64,000 bases of DNA from Heliopora coerulea. Taxonomy: Eukaryota > Cnidaria > Anthozoa > Scleralcyonacea > Helioporidae. Shown here piece by piece: positions 23,951 to 35,562 of the stretch (positions within the stretch are counted from its first letter, which is position 1; every line of letters starts with the position of its first letter). The notes below the pieces were generated by a model that searched no databases, was not told the DNA's origin, and saw only the letters and a program-made list of their open reading frames with translations. The DNA is taken from the NCBI GenBank assembly GCA_030142905.1, contig JASJOG010000267.1, positions 83,501-147,500 on the forward strand, given 5' to 3'. A program made the translations under genes and the position numbers.

Positions 23951-24514
23951 AATTACTAAACTTTTTAAGCCTCGTGTTACTTGGTATGCCTTTAGGATAA
24001 ATGGTAATAACTTGGTTCAGGATACTTATAATAACACCTATCTCCACAATTCTTTCTCACCTCATTTCTCTTATGTGGAACCCATTACAGGTATCTGTTA
24101 AAGTTATGAACTCTTTATCGCTGTTTCGGACTTATATCAATCGGTCTGGTTTAGGTGGCTGTCAATGTAACAACAGTATGTAACTTTATAGCTAATGGTG
24201 ACCTTTTATTTCAAATGTAATAAGTGTTCTATAATATTTTTTTGTTTTTACATTTAGCTTCTCATTTGGATGTCGGCATGAAATTTATTTATCAATATTT
24301 AAATTATTTTTGCAAAAATAAATTTTGTAATATTAAATTAAACTTATATTATTAATTTTTAAATTTATTTTCTATATAACATTTATTTTAATAATTTTAA
24401 CCGTTTATATGTTATATAATATGCTGTCACCATTTTGTTTTATAGTGGATCACTTTTCTCATGAACCTCCAGCTCTGATTATCGGGCTATAACATCTTGT
24501 GAAGATGACGTGAA

Positions 24515-25175
24515 ATAAATTGTATTGTATTGTATTTATTTTGTATATTATTGCATTGTATTGTATTGCATTGTATTGTATTGCATTGTATTGTATTGTA
24601 ATGCATTGTATTGTGATGTATTGATTACTTATTAACCGAGTGCGAGGTCTGTACGGGGAAGTATTTGTCCGAGGTTTTCGTACAGACCGAGCGACGCTTG
24701 TGCGAAAAAAACCGAGGGCAAATACTTTCCCATACAGACCGAACAAGCGAAGTTAATAAGGCATTTATTATATGGCTTTTTGGCTCCTTTCTTCATCGCT
24801 TTTAACGAAACTTTATGTTCTTGAATTATCGGCTTAGGTTTACTTGCTTGTTTTTACCTATTACTTGGTATTTTTTTGCATCAGTTCGTCTAGTTTTCCG
24901 CTTAAAATTATCATTGAGAACATTTAACTTCTTTTTATAAATCTTCTGTAAAACGTACCTGAATCTGGCTTGTTTTTCTTCAAATCAAGTCGGAAATTTT
25001 CCCGCCAAAACTTGCCGGTCTGTACAAAAAACGTATTGCACGGCTAGGCAGCCAATCAGCGTGCGTCATTTTGCGTACAGACTGGATAGCGAGCTCAGTC
25101 ATATAATAATGTATTGTATTGTATTGTATTGTATTGTATTGTATTGTAGTGTGGTGTATTGTATGTATCGTCTAT
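24515..25175. repeat. Repeat unit bounded by (ATTGT)n microsatellites
   Basis: Tracts of TTGTATTGTA/TTGCATTGTA type run at 24517-24620 and 25110-25170. Between them, 24630-25108 contains 'gaggtctgtacgg', 'cgtacagaccgag' and 'acagaccgaacaagcg', ending 'gtacagactggatagcgagc'. It looks like a repeated element inserted into, or spawning, a pentanucleotide microsatellite. The 95-aa minus frame across it is a microsatellite artefact. Confidence 0.55.
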
Positions 25176-25234
25176 CCTGCCAACTACACTGGAAGGAAAA
25201 TATCCAAGAAAGGAAATAAGTCACTGACGCTCTG

Positions 25235-25745
25235 ATGTCTATTGGCTTCCCACGACGTTTATCTTGCATGTTCAAAAAGCAGTTTTATAAGAATCCGAAA
25301 CTAGCTCCTGAAGATCTTCTGGATTTTTTTTTCACTTGCGTGGATCCCGCTAAAACACCCACGAGTAATGCTGTTCTATCATACATCAAGGGATTAAAGG
25401 AGCCACTGACGAGGACCATCAAGAAACACGACATTCCAGCTCCAAATTATGTACTTTCGAACCAAGATTTTCATCACCGAAAGACAAGCTTCTTATTGAA
25501 AAACAAAGCCGACAAAACCGACGGCAGGGCTTGTTCATGGAGTTAGTCCGGATATACTGGAAGGGATCTCAGAAAACTGAAAAAAGAAGTAAATAACATA
25601 AAACTTCACAAGACAGGTCAAACATTGCCAGCCTTGCCTGCTTTCATGATCACAGAATCGATTTCAACAACGTACTTGAAATTACAAAGGAAATTACAGA
25701 AAAAGAAAAAACTTTTAGAGTCCTGACATACTGCTCAAAATGGAA
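25235..25745 (+). pseudogene. Penelope-like element remnant (RT-to-GIY-YIG linker)
   Basis: The frame at 25235-25546 contains 'AVLSYIKGLKEPLTRTIKKH', which matches the conserved 'YI.GLSE.L.R.L' linker that follows the reverse transcriptase in PLEs. Downstream, broken frames read 'HRIDFNNVL' and 'KEKTFRVLTYC'-like strings typical of the end of the GIY-YIG region. RT core motifs are absent. The copy is related to the one in the giant-repeat arms. Confidence 0.6.
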
Positions 25746-26139
25746 GACGTTATTTCGTCAGCCTCAGGATGACATCAGGTGACGACTTCGCAATTTTACT
25801 GATGCTAATCTTTCCCAAACTCCAACCTAACCCCCAAGTCGATCTCAAATTCTAACGCTCACTCTAATCCCAGATCAGTTTTTAATCTAAAGTTTCATTT
25901 CAGATTTTTCGCGAAATATCAGTTTGAGGCTAGCGAAATAATTTTTCGGCAAAAAATACTCTACTCTACTTCAAAAGTCCATTTACACGATATGATTGTT
26001 CATTGTGATACATTTGATAAACCCGTTCGATTCTTCACGACGTCCCGCGACATTAATGGCCAAATTGCAAGCGGGAATTTGCTATTTAAACAGCATTGTA
26101 CACACCAGGACGGACAATTTCACTTCAGAATCATGCTCA

Positions 26140-26414
26140 GAGATGCACACGAACAGAAATTTTTCATGATAATCTGACACTGCCGAAGTCAACTGAAAAA
26201 TGTTGACTCGAGCGGGATTTGAACTCGCACCTGCGGGACACCGGTCCGACGCTCTACCAGTTGAGCTATCGAGTCCACGGGGATTGGAGGCGAGTTTTTA
26301 ACCAATTTAAATGCACGAGATATTCTCGTGACAACTTAACCCTTGTCCATGAGAGGATGTGCAGTGTTTCAATTTTATTTCAGAGTCATCCTCAGAGATA
26401 TACATAAAACAAAC
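26140..26414 (-). repeat. tRNA-headed SINE, minus copy of a palindromic pair
   Basis: The head is at 26205-26275 (GACTCGA/TCGAGTC stem, A box TAGCTCAACTGG, B box GAGTTCAAATCC). It pairs with the plus copy so that x maps to 52829-x. The two copies differ at roughly one base in ten, so this palindrome is older than the giant one. Confidence 0.7.
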
Positions 26415-26690
26415 TTTCTATTCATGTATATCTCTGAGGATGATTCTGAAATAAAATTGAAACACTGCACATCTTCTTATGGATAAGCGTCAAGTTGTCG
26501 CGAAAATATCTTGTGCATTTAAGTTGAATAAAAATTCGCCTCCCACCTCTGTGGACTCGGTAGCTCAACAGGTAGAGCGTCGGACCGATATCCCAAAAGT
26601 GCGAGTTCAAATCCCGCTCGAGTCAACATTTTTCAGTTGACTTCGGCAGTGTCAGATCATCATGAAAAATTTCAGGACGGACAATCACGT
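26415..26690 (+). repeat. tRNA-headed SINE, plus copy of a palindromic pair
   Basis: The head is at 26554-26624. The copy starts with 'ttcatgtatatctctgagg', mirrored immediately to the left, so the pair meets tail to tail with about 20 central bases. The open frames on each copy (26219-26407 and 26422-26610) are read-through of the repeat. Confidence 0.7.
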
Positions 26691-26699
26691 GACAGTCGT

Positions 26700-27940
26700 A
26701 TCGTGTCAATGGGCTCCAAAACAACTCATATGAGCAGTTACATCATCCATTCATTACTAACGCCCACATTCCATAAGTCCTAATTTTTACCAATTTTGGT
26801 AAGTAAAAATGCCCAAGGAAATAATTAGCTATGCTTCTTGTTTCCAATAGTCATTTTCCGGTTAAAATGACGCCATTCATGTTTGTATCACAGCACGGAG
26901 ACAGGGAAGCAATTTTCTGGTTGTTTAATAAAGGTGTTCATTTTCTATATCATCCGTATATTTCATTGTGTTCATGGCTCGGCTTCGCGTATTTTGCTGC
27001 ACTTCGATATCTATCGTTCGAATGCAGTTTGAACGTAGTTCCTCCCTTGCAACAATATCACTTCACTCGTTGAATATTTCAATCCGATAATCAAAAGCTC
27101 GCAAACATAAAAATATCTGATCAATCAAAGAGCTTTTTTTGTCACGAATCATCCCGGGCGCGTTTCTTTCAGTTTCTCAGTTTAGGGATATTTTATATCT
27201 GGTTCTTTTGCCTCCCGGTTTGACTACGATTAAACACTTTTCAATTGTATTTCTGATAAGAATTCTAACATAACTTAAATATGTAAGACACGTGGTTTTG
27301 CCAAGTGTGATGAATGAATGACTATGGGAAAACCATTAACTCTTGAAATAAACTACATCTACAAACGATGACTACAAATCTATTTTTCTTTCCAGTCACG
27401 ATGTCACCTTTGATAAGCAACCATCACCTTACGTAAGCAAAAGTAAAATCAGGAAAAGTTTGCTGTTGGTAAAGAATTCCCTGAATTAAACAAAGTAAGA
27501 GCTTTCAGGAAGAAATCTACTTCGGTAATTTCGAAGTTATTCTTAAAATTTACGAAACTTAAACTTTGACCAACTGTTTCATAAGATTTTTCAATCTAAA
27601 ATACTCTTTGGATCTGTTAGATAACCTTCCACTTTAGGCATTACAAATTCGTTGCCGGCTGAGAAATTGAAAAATTATAAAAAATACCATAATCCAAATA
27701 TAAGTATCTTTTATGTTATTTAGATGTTTGTTCTGGGATGTTTCTCTTGCGTATATTAAAAATCAGAGGTTTGTATATGCCAGCTAAAATCTTGCGTTAT
27801 CCATTAAGGTATACCAAATATGGTTTTCGACCTACTGAATTCTAACTCTTTGACTGTTTGCACTTCAAGTGAGAGTAATACCTATTGAAAACTTTTGAAA
27901 ACACCACGCAAATAATCAACTTGGTGTTTTCAAGTATTCA
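26700..27940. other. Non-coding stretch
   Basis: It is AT-rich sequence without recognisable genes or repeats. Bases 26855-26905 (ccggttaaaatgac.tcattc..gt.tcacagcac.gagacag) resemble 12880-12920 in the giant-repeat arm, so part of it is dispersed repeat. Confidence 0.45.
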
Positions 27941-27949
27941 CGTGCCATA

Positions 27950-28640
27950 GCCGCGTTCACAGTATCGGCCTAGCCCTGGTCAGGGCCTGCCTGGACCAGG
28001 CCTTAGTAACGGTGGATACGTTCCCAATACAATCTAGAGCCGAACTGAAAAGCCTCACTTTAGCCTAAAGGTTCAGCAGTCAGACAAACCAAAGAATCTA
28101 AACAAACTTTGAGAATGCCAAATTCGCAAATTTTTGCCACGTTTTCTGTCTTGCTTTCGTATAAACGTTAAGGACTGTTCGTCAGGAGAGATATTTTGGG
28201 CCATTCATGAAACTTGATTACACCAGCTTCTTCTGAATACATCCACGTCATTCGTTTGAACGCACGAACCGAAGCTTGGTCACATTGCTTGTTAAAGGAT
28301 TTGCTCTTGATGTCGACAAAACCTATGTTTAAAGTACACCCTCGTTTCATGAAATGACAAAGCATAGTAAATTTCCTCTCAACTAATAACATTACTTCGG
28401 AAACCATGTTAAATGTTCACCTCAGCGCTTGTTGTTACAGTAATTTTGTGACGGACAGGCCAGGGCCAGGTAAAAGCCGTTCACATTCGCAAAATTGAGG
28501 CCCACACCAGTGCCAGGTTAGGCTTAGGCCATTTACTTTTGCCGGCCGGATTTTGGTGGCCGAAGTCAAGTCCAGGTCAAGCCTAAGCCTGCAAAAACTC
28601 GTTCACACTATCAAAAATCTTGGTAGGCTCTCCAGGAAAT
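27950..28640. repeat. Dispersed repeat with GTTCACA-containing ends
   Basis: It has 'gcgttcacagtatcggcctagccc' near the left edge, 'gccgttcacattcgc' internally and 'tcgttcacactatc' near the right, with clustered 'ccaggcc/taggcttaggcc' strings. A minus-strand frame (28168-28407) reads 'RAFKRMTWMYSEEAGVIKFH', which I cannot assign. It is probably a non-autonomous DNA element. Confidence 0.4.
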
Positions 28641-28699
28641 TGTGGGGCGCTAACCACACTAAAACAATAGAAGACTACCGCTACGTTCCAGTCTTTTGC

Positions 28700-29200
28700 A
28701 AAACTTTAATCTTCAGTTTTTGTTTGGTTCGACTTTCAAACATTCCAAACCATGTTCAGACGAAATATTACTGCACTACTTTTACATAGTCGACTATTTA
28801 AAAGGATTCATTATTACCGTGTAGCCTAAGAAGTGTGCTAATATGTCTAAAGATGGTAAAGTAACGGTGAAAATCGAAGTGCATTTAATAGTTTCTTAAA
28901 CAAATATTTCTATTTTCGTGAAAATACATAAACAGTAACTCGGTTTGATTTTGTCAAAATATAAATAAAATTCTTAGATTCATCTCTGTCTTTTGAAGAA
29001 ATATTTTTTGTGAATTTTCATATAAAACTCTTCAGGAGTGTAAAATGTCAAGTGAGAGACTAAAACTGAGGTACAAGACCCGCGTAGGGGACTAAAACTT
29101 CGGTACGAAATTGCCCTCTATGGGCGGCCATCTTGGCTTCACATTTCAATGGCCAGTTAGCATTCCAGATATGGGCATCCCTAGATCCTCAGGGGGCACA
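28700..29200. repeat. Dispersed repeat family shared with 36.08-36.7 and 38.1-38.8 kb
   Basis: Blocks such as 'ttcagtttttgtttggttcg', 'cagacgaaatattactg' and 'gggcggccatcttggcttca' occur here and again near 36125-36460 and in part near 38690-38760. The order and copy divergence suggest an old element, type unknown. Confidence 0.55.
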
Positions 29201-29716
29201 CAGGATTTCGAGGAATCAATTCGGCACTATAGTTTTCTAAGGTTCAGTTGGTTGAACAAATTTAAATCAGGTTATCAAAATAAAATAAGAGCTACTTTCA
29301 CACTGTGTGCGGCTACAAGCTACCTACAGCCACAATTTAACTTGCATTATTAGTAAGACGTTAATGTGTGCAACGTAACAAAAAGAGGAATACCACAAAC
29401 GACCGCTAGCAAAACAAATACCTGTAGTAAACTACTTCAAAAATCTGGCGTCACAAAGTGGACTATTGCAGTCGTGTGCGCGCAAGTAATATCTTTCAAC
29501 AGACAAAACAAAAAAGAAAGTCATAAATCCGTACATATCATATCAAACCATCCAAAACCTGTACGGAAAAGTGGTGTACCATATAACAAAATGTGCTAGA
29601 ATTTATACAGTATTTTGAAGATACAGCGTCCTGTACTTTACAAATACGGTCTTGATTTGCGAAAACAAACTGAGAGCTAGCCCCCCTCCAAGCCCTCCCC
29701 CCACCCGCTACGGCTC

Positions 29717-29990
29717 TGTAATAGAAGACTAATGCAGCTGGGTAAGAGATGTCGGGCGTTAGCCAGAGTAAAATAATAGAAGACTGGTGCTGTCAGGTAA
29801 AAGCAAATGTCAAGGGTTAGCCAGAGTAAAATAATAGAAGACTGGTGCTGTCGGGTAAAAGCAAATGTCAAGGGTTAGCCACAGTAAAAGAATACAAGGT
29901 TGATGTTCCGGGGTAAAAGATAATGTCGAGGGTTAGCCAGAGTAAAATAATAGAGGATTGATGCTGTCGGGTGAGACATAATGCGTCGGT
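29717..29990. repeat. Minisatellite, ~58-bp unit, about 4.5 copies
   Basis: The unit contains 'ggttagccagagtaaaataa' plus 'tagaagactggtgctgtc' and 'gggtaaaagcaaatgtc'. The inner two units are almost identical and the outer ones diverge, the usual pattern for a tandem array. The minus frame 29677-29871 is repeat-derived. Confidence 0.85.
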
Positions 29991-30917
29991 GTTGTTAGAG
30001 GCCTTGGGCTCTTTCTATACATTTCTCTTTCTATTTTTATGAGCAACAAAATCCCAGATGCTAAAGATATCTGATTCGAACTCAGGGCTAGACCCAGGTT
30101 GAAATTTAAGGGGGCAGTCTTAACAAAAAATGGTGCGACATTTCTTAGACTCGAGAGTACACGAGGCTTTCGCGAAGTTTTTATTAAAGAATCAAAACGT
30201 TTAAAAGGTATTTCCAGCATTATGGCGACTAGCTTGCCACGTCAAAGTTATTATTGACTTATAGTCAAACACAAAGGAAAATTATAATTAAGATGTTTTT
30301 TTAATACCACAATCAAACCACTTGCAAAAATTCAGCAAACCTTCACCTCAATTTTCTACTAGGGCGTATCCAGCAGGATTGCTTGATACTTCGATCCAAC
30401 GCCTCGATGGGTTCTGAAAAAGCAAAAGCTAGCTGTCCCTCGTTTTCCAAATGCCCATCTCGGTGTTTGATCCCAGGTTCAAACACTCTTCATGTGTCTG
30501 ATAAAATACTTCGAAAGTTTTTTTCCAAGCTGAGTTTACGCCAGTGGTTGGTGCTAAAATGTCAATGGCGCGGAATCCGTGAACATGGCCCCCACGGCCC
30601 TATGAGTTGCGTAAACTAGAGTCAGGATTAAAAACCAGTCGAACAGCTTTTGATAGTATTAATTCTACTAACGATGGATTTCAAGCATTTACAAAGCTAA
30701 CAGTAGAATCTCAGACAGGGTATAGTTGTTCTATGTCAAGTTATGTAGAAGAGGCACAAGGTTGTTTGCTTTAGCATAACCAAACCAAATAGCCAGAAGC
30801 TCTTCTAAAAGATTGGCATTCACTGTTGATGTTGACGTCTTCCGCAGCTTCAAATGACTTCATGAAGTCCAGATTTTTCTTTAAGTTTTCTATCCTTCGT
30901 TTGTCTTGCGTTTTTAC

Positions 30918-30990
30918 AATAACAATAACGATAACGATAACAATAACAACAATAAAAACAACAACAACAACAACAACAATAATAATAATT
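30918..30990. repeat. AAC/AAT/ACG simple-sequence tract
   Basis: It is an imperfect trinucleotide and hexanucleotide run (aataacgataacgataac, then aacaacaac, then aataataat). It creates the artefactual 173-aa minus frame at 30771-31292. Confidence 0.85.
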
Positions 30991-31107
30991 ATCAATAAGA
31001 ACATCAAAATTGGCCCAACTGGAGAATAGACTTCTAGAGCCCTCCCACTCTTGGATCCCGGAAGGGACCCGGTGTTCGGAAAAATATAAATACGGCGAAA
31101 TATATGA

Positions 31108-31109
31108 AC

Positions 31110-31142
<33 letters not shown>
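31108..31142. repeat. (TAA)n landing tract at the head of the LINE array
   Basis: It is a clean AAT/TAA trinucleotide run immediately before 'cctggtgacaatagagttgg', the 5' edge of the first truncated LINE copy. Similar tracts separate all members of the array up to 35236. Confidence 0.9.
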
Positions 31143-31144
<2 letters not shown>

Positions 31145-32451
31145 CTGGTGACAATAGAGTTGGAGAAAAAGAAGAGAGGTATGCTGGGCCGACAGGCAAG
31201 TGATGAGAGGCTTTACCTGAAGAGACAGAATGGAGGGCGCGGCTTGAAGAGCCTGCGGCAGGTTTATAAGGAAACAAAGGTGCGAGTTGCAACGTACATG
31301 GTTTGTAGCACGAGCCGCTGGATAAGGATTGCTTGGAAGAGAGAGTATAACAGTGAATACAAAAGCTTAAAAAGGGAAGCAGAACAAGCGTTGCGTGAAG
31401 TTGGGGTGGAGGTTCAATTTAGGGAGGACGAAGTCTGGAAAGATAGTGAGAAGATGGAGAAAGAATGGGCAGGATGCTGGGCGGAGCTGAAGAAAGGAAT
31501 GCAGGACGGGTATACAGAGAAGTTGAAGAATGATTATAAGGCGAAGGGTATGCAGAGTCAAGTATTTACAGAGCAGGCGAACGAGAGTCTTGTGTGGTTA
31601 AACACAAATATCACACCGCAGAAGACGGCTGGAATCATGGATTTGCTGGAACAGATGGTGGAGACTCGGAAATGGAAAGTGTTGCGTGGGATAGGAGGCG
31701 GGGACGGAAAATGTAGATTGTGCAAGAAGTTTGATGAAACCGTTCAACACTTGCTTGCAGGGTGTGAGATTCTAGCCGGAACTGAGTATCTCGGGAGGCA
31801 CAACAATGCCTTGATGATACTGGCTGTTAGCTGGGCCGTTGAGAGAGAACTTCTCCCTGCCGATACGGCATAGTACACTGTTAGATGGGAGAAAGGCCAC
31901 GTCTTAAAGGGGAACGGGTTCAAGTTGAGTTGGGACTTCGAGCATAGGATGAGAAAGACCAGCTCTGCTCGCAGACCAGACTTGACATTAGAGGACGAGA
32001 AAGCGAGGAAAATCTGGTTAGTGGACATGTCATGCCCTCAAGAGCAGAACATCATGGAAGCGACGAGAACGAAGTTACAGAAGTATCAGCAGCTGGCATT
32101 CGAAACCAGAGAAAAGAGAAGAAGGTACACAGTGGAAGTAGTGCCGGTAATAATTGGATGCCTGGGAGGCGGTGTCGAAGATGCAACCAGAGCAGTGAGA
32201 AAGATTATTGGAGATGAGGACAGTGTGATTAGGATAATCACTACAATGCAGAGGACGGTGCTTTCTGAAGGGGAAACAATAATTAGGAAAGTGCTTGGCG
32301 GAGTGGTACAGTCAGAATAGTGAACGTACAGCCGAAGCGCATCAGCCTTAGTGTGAACGAAACTATGGGAACACCTGTACCTCGGTTAACCCCCAACAAT
32401 ATTTGGTGGGAGGAAATAATGGCTAGAGTATGAACTGGCTAATGGAAACAT
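31143..32451 (+). mobile_element. LINE copy A, restriction-like-endonuclease type (R4/Dong-like), 5'-truncated
   Basis: A single frame runs from 31148 to 32320, broken only by a TAG at 31871-31873. The visible order is an RT-thumb/linker region ('RLYLKRQNGGRGLKSLRQVY'), a zinc finger 'CRLCKKFDETVQHLLAGC' (CCHC), then 'ARRPDLTLEDEKARKIWLVD' 'MSCPQEQNI', the PD..D motif of the restriction-like nuclease, and a C-terminal 'VVPVIIGCLGGG' block common in cnidarian LINE proteins. The RT core and 5' end are missing. The copy both starts and ends in TAA repeats, as known for Dong elements; the clade assignment is inference. Confidence 0.8.
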
Positions 32452-32808
32452 AATAATACCTGGTGACAATAGAGTTGGAGAAAAAGAACTGGAAAAAATT
32501 ACCAAGTATCAGGACTTAAAAAGGGAAATAGTGAGATTGTGGACCTTAAAACATGTGGAAGTTGTCCCAGTTGTTTTTGGTGCTCTGGGGACTGTATCGA
32601 AAAGGTTACAGGAATTCGTGGAAAAGATTGGAATAACAATACCGGTTCAAGTACTTCAAAAAACTGCTTTACTTGGGACGGCGAGGATTATTAGAGACGT
32701 GTTAGAGATTAGGGAGGCCTAGGACCTAACGTTGCGGGTAGCAACTTGCTCCTAGGATTTTAATCCAGCATAAAATCAGACTGTGTGAAAATAAATAATA
32801 ATAATAAT
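32452..32808 (+). mobile_element. LINE copy B, short 3' fragment in TAA
   Basis: It starts with the same 'cctggtgacaatagagttgg' as copy A, then encodes only the C-terminal tail ('VEVVPVVFGALGTVSKRLQE' and 'LQKTALLGTARIIRDVLEI'). The tail is closer to copy C than to copy A. It ends in aaataaataataataataa. A shared 5' edge with copy A suggests a common donor segment or a template switch. Confidence 0.75.
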
Positions 32809-33640
32809 CTGGGCACTGGAGTAGGACAAGCACAGCTTCAGCCTACTACGGGAATGTGGACGCTCCCGCCCACCAGAGTCCGGGGTGGCACCTTTGGCAA
32901 GTGCCAGCAACTCCTTAGCCAAGGGTAGATAAGACTCTTCAGCCTTGGATGACAACTTATCTAGGAGAAGCAAACTCTGAGATAAAACCAGAAATTGGTA
33001 GGCAGGGCATTGACTCGGAGCCAGTGACCTCCATAAAACGAGCAGGCTTTGATGAAATGACCTAGGGAGTGGCGCCCCTGCCTTGCCAGCCGGGTAGACA
33101 GGTAGCCGAAAGCCTCAGCTTGCCTTAATTGGCTGGCAGCTGCAAGTACACTACCTTCAGGTGTTGGCAAACCTGCCCTGTTAGCCCAAGGACTAGAAGA
33201 AAATCTGTACAGCAGGATGATGCCCCTGACCTTAGTTGGTTGAGGATGAACCAGCCTTAAATGCTGAAACAGATCTGCACTAGTCTAAGAATAAAACAAT
33301 ATTCAGTCTTAACCCTTGCAGTGGCACGCCTAAACTGACCTTAATTGGTTGGAAGTGCAACAGGGTACTGTTAAGGTCAAACTGGATATACGCATCGGGG
33401 AGTACTTTCAGGGACTTTAGAGGGCTGTATATCCCTTACTCCTTCCTGACTGGATAAGTTGGGCGAGTAAGGGCTGGCCCCGTGGGTGCTTTCTAAAATC
33501 CATTTTAATGGTAAAATTTCCTTTCCCCACAAGTTCCCTGAAATGTGCAATGTCTGTTGCGGCCTTACCTGGCGGGATGCTGGGAGCCCGTAGCAGGCTT
33601 AGACCCCTTCCACTGTCCTTAGTTGTGTGGTGTGCGAGTT
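32809..33640 (+). repeat. TAA-bounded element X1
   Basis: It is non-coding sequence flanked by TAA tracts on both sides. Its last ~320 bp (33321-33640, from 'gtggcacgcctaaactgac' to 'gtgtgcgagttg') recur at 35238-35560. I read it as the 3' part of another TAA-targeting retroelement; the family is not identified. Confidence 0.55.
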
Positions 33641-33672
<32 letters not shown>

Positions 33673-33673
<1 letters not shown>

Positions 33674-35236
33674 TCTTATAATAATAATATCTTAAGCTGT
33701 TTGGAGAGAACGAGGAACAAATAGAGTCATTGGGAAGAACCGTTCATATATTTAGCAGATACTGGAATGGAATTCGGAAGTAAGAAATGTGGAATACTTG
33801 TAATGAAAAAAGGAAAGATTGTGAAATGTAATGGAATACAGCTACCTGATGGTGAACCAATAAAATCAATAGAAGCATATGGATAAAAATACCTCAGGAT
33901 TCTGGAATTAGATAAATTTATGGAAGCTCAAATAAAGAGTAAGTTTGTAAAGGAGTATGAGAGGAGGTTGAGATTGGTACTGAAATCAAAATTGAACAGC
34001 AGAATGAAGATCATGGCAATGAACACTTGGGCTGTTTCGCTGCTGAGATATGGGCCTGGTATTTTGAAATGGAGTAAAGCAGAAGTAGCTGCGACGGATT
34101 GCAAAACACGTAAACTGATGACAATGTATGATGCCTTTTCACCCAAAAAGTGATATCCATAGATTATATTTACAAAGGCAAAAAGGGTGAAAGAGGTTTG
34201 ATCAATTGCAAAGGATGCATCAGTGCGGAGGAGAACAGTTTGGGGTGGTATGTAAAGAACTGTGTGGAGTCACTCCTGCAACAAGTTTCCAAGACAAATG
34301 TGATTGAAACAGTAGGGTACGAAACAAAAGAAAGCTTTAAGAAAGCAAGAGAAGATCTGGAGAAAGCCAGGACTGACAAAAGAATGTATGGACAATATAA
34401 GAGAGATTTAGAGGAAGAGATAGATATGGTGAAGACATGGTAGTGGTTAAAGAAAGGAGACTTTAAACCCGAGGCTGAAGCACTTCTATGTGCCGCACAA
34501 GAACAAGCCGGTAGAGCAAATTATGTCAAGTTTCACATAGATAGAACTGCCGAATCTCCACTTTGCAGGCTTTGTGGTGAAAAGGGAGAGCATGTGACAC
34601 ACTTGATAAGTGAATGTAAGAAGCTAGCAAAAAGAATACAAAAGACGACATGACAATGTGGCTCGTATTGTACACTGGAAGCTTTGTGGTTTATACCAAT
34701 TAGAGCAAGCTGAAAAATGGTATGGACATCAACCAAATGGAGTCATTGAATCAGATGAAGTTAAGTTTCAATGGGACTTTAATATACAACGCAATAGTCT
34801 AATTGAATGTAGAAGACCTGATATCGTAGTGGTGTTAAAGAAGAAAAAGGACTGTAATATTATAGGCATCACAGTTCCAAGAGACAGTAGAATAGGTGAA
34901 AAAGAAATAGAGAAGATGGAAAAGTATGATTAGATGAAAAAGGAACATAAAAGAAAGTGGGCTGTGAAGAAAATTGTGGTGATACCAATTGTAGCAGGTG
35001 CTGTGGGAGAAGTTAGTAGGAAACTGGATAATTGGATTGAAAAACTGGACATACACATGAGAGAAGAGCTTCTCCAGAAGACGGCATTGCTTGGAACAGC
35101 AAGAATGCTGGGAAGAACCTCGGAAGGCTGAAACACCCTCAACCTTAGGTTTCTAGTTGTAGCCAGCTTCCGAGGGAAAATTAGACACAACCGGCATAAG
35201 AACATTGTTATAAAAGATAATATCGTAATAATAATA
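33673..35236 (+). mobile_element. LINE copy C, degenerate, restriction-like-endonuclease type
   Basis: Broken frames trace a longer stretch of the same protein class. They cover the end of RT ('TGMEFGSKKCGILVMKKGKI'), the thumb ('MNTWAVSLLRYGPGILKWSK'), a zinc finger 'CRLCGEKGEHVTHLISEC' around 34565-34618, a nuclease block 'RRPDIVVVLKKKKDCNIIGI' 'TVPRDSRIG', and the tail 'LQKTALLGTARMLG'. Several stops (for example 34441-34443 and 34651-34653) and a changed nuclease aspartate (IGI for I/VD) mark it as dead. Both ends lie in TAA. Confidence 0.8.
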
Positions 35237-35237
35237 A

Positions 35238-35562
35238 GTGGCACGCCTAAACTGACTTTAACTGGTTGGAAGTGCAGCAGAGTACTGTTAAGGTCAAACT
35301 GGATATACGCATCGGGGAATACTTTCAGGGACTTTAAAAGACTGTACATCCCTTACTCCTTCCTGACTGGATACGTTGGGGGAGAAAGGACTGGCCCTGT
35401 GGGTGTTTCTCTTAAAATCCATTTTAATGATAAAATTTCCTTTCCCCACAAGTTCCCTGAAACGTGCAATGTCTGTTGCGGCTTTACCTGGCAGGATGCT
35501 GGGAGCCTGCAGCAGGCTGAGACACCTTGGTTGAGTGGTGTGCGAGTTGCAATAGTAAATAG
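35238..35562 (+). repeat. TAA-bounded element X2 (copy of the X1 3' end)
   Basis: It repeats 33321-33640 with about 10% divergence, including 'ggatatacgcatcgggga' and 'ttcctttccccacaagttcc'. It is 5'-truncated relative to X1 and again follows directly on a TAA tract. Confidence 0.75.

Noticed and set aside
24459..24746. 95-residue minus frame with repeated 'QYNAI' units
   Set aside because: It is a translation of the pentanucleotide microsatellite.
30771..31292. 173-residue minus-strand open frame
   Set aside because: It runs through AAC/AAT microsatellites, giving long Ile and Val runs, and lies opposite the LINE array start; no domain is visible.
34930..35349. 139-residue minus-strand frame
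   Set aside because: It is antisense to the tail of LINE copy C and to element X2.
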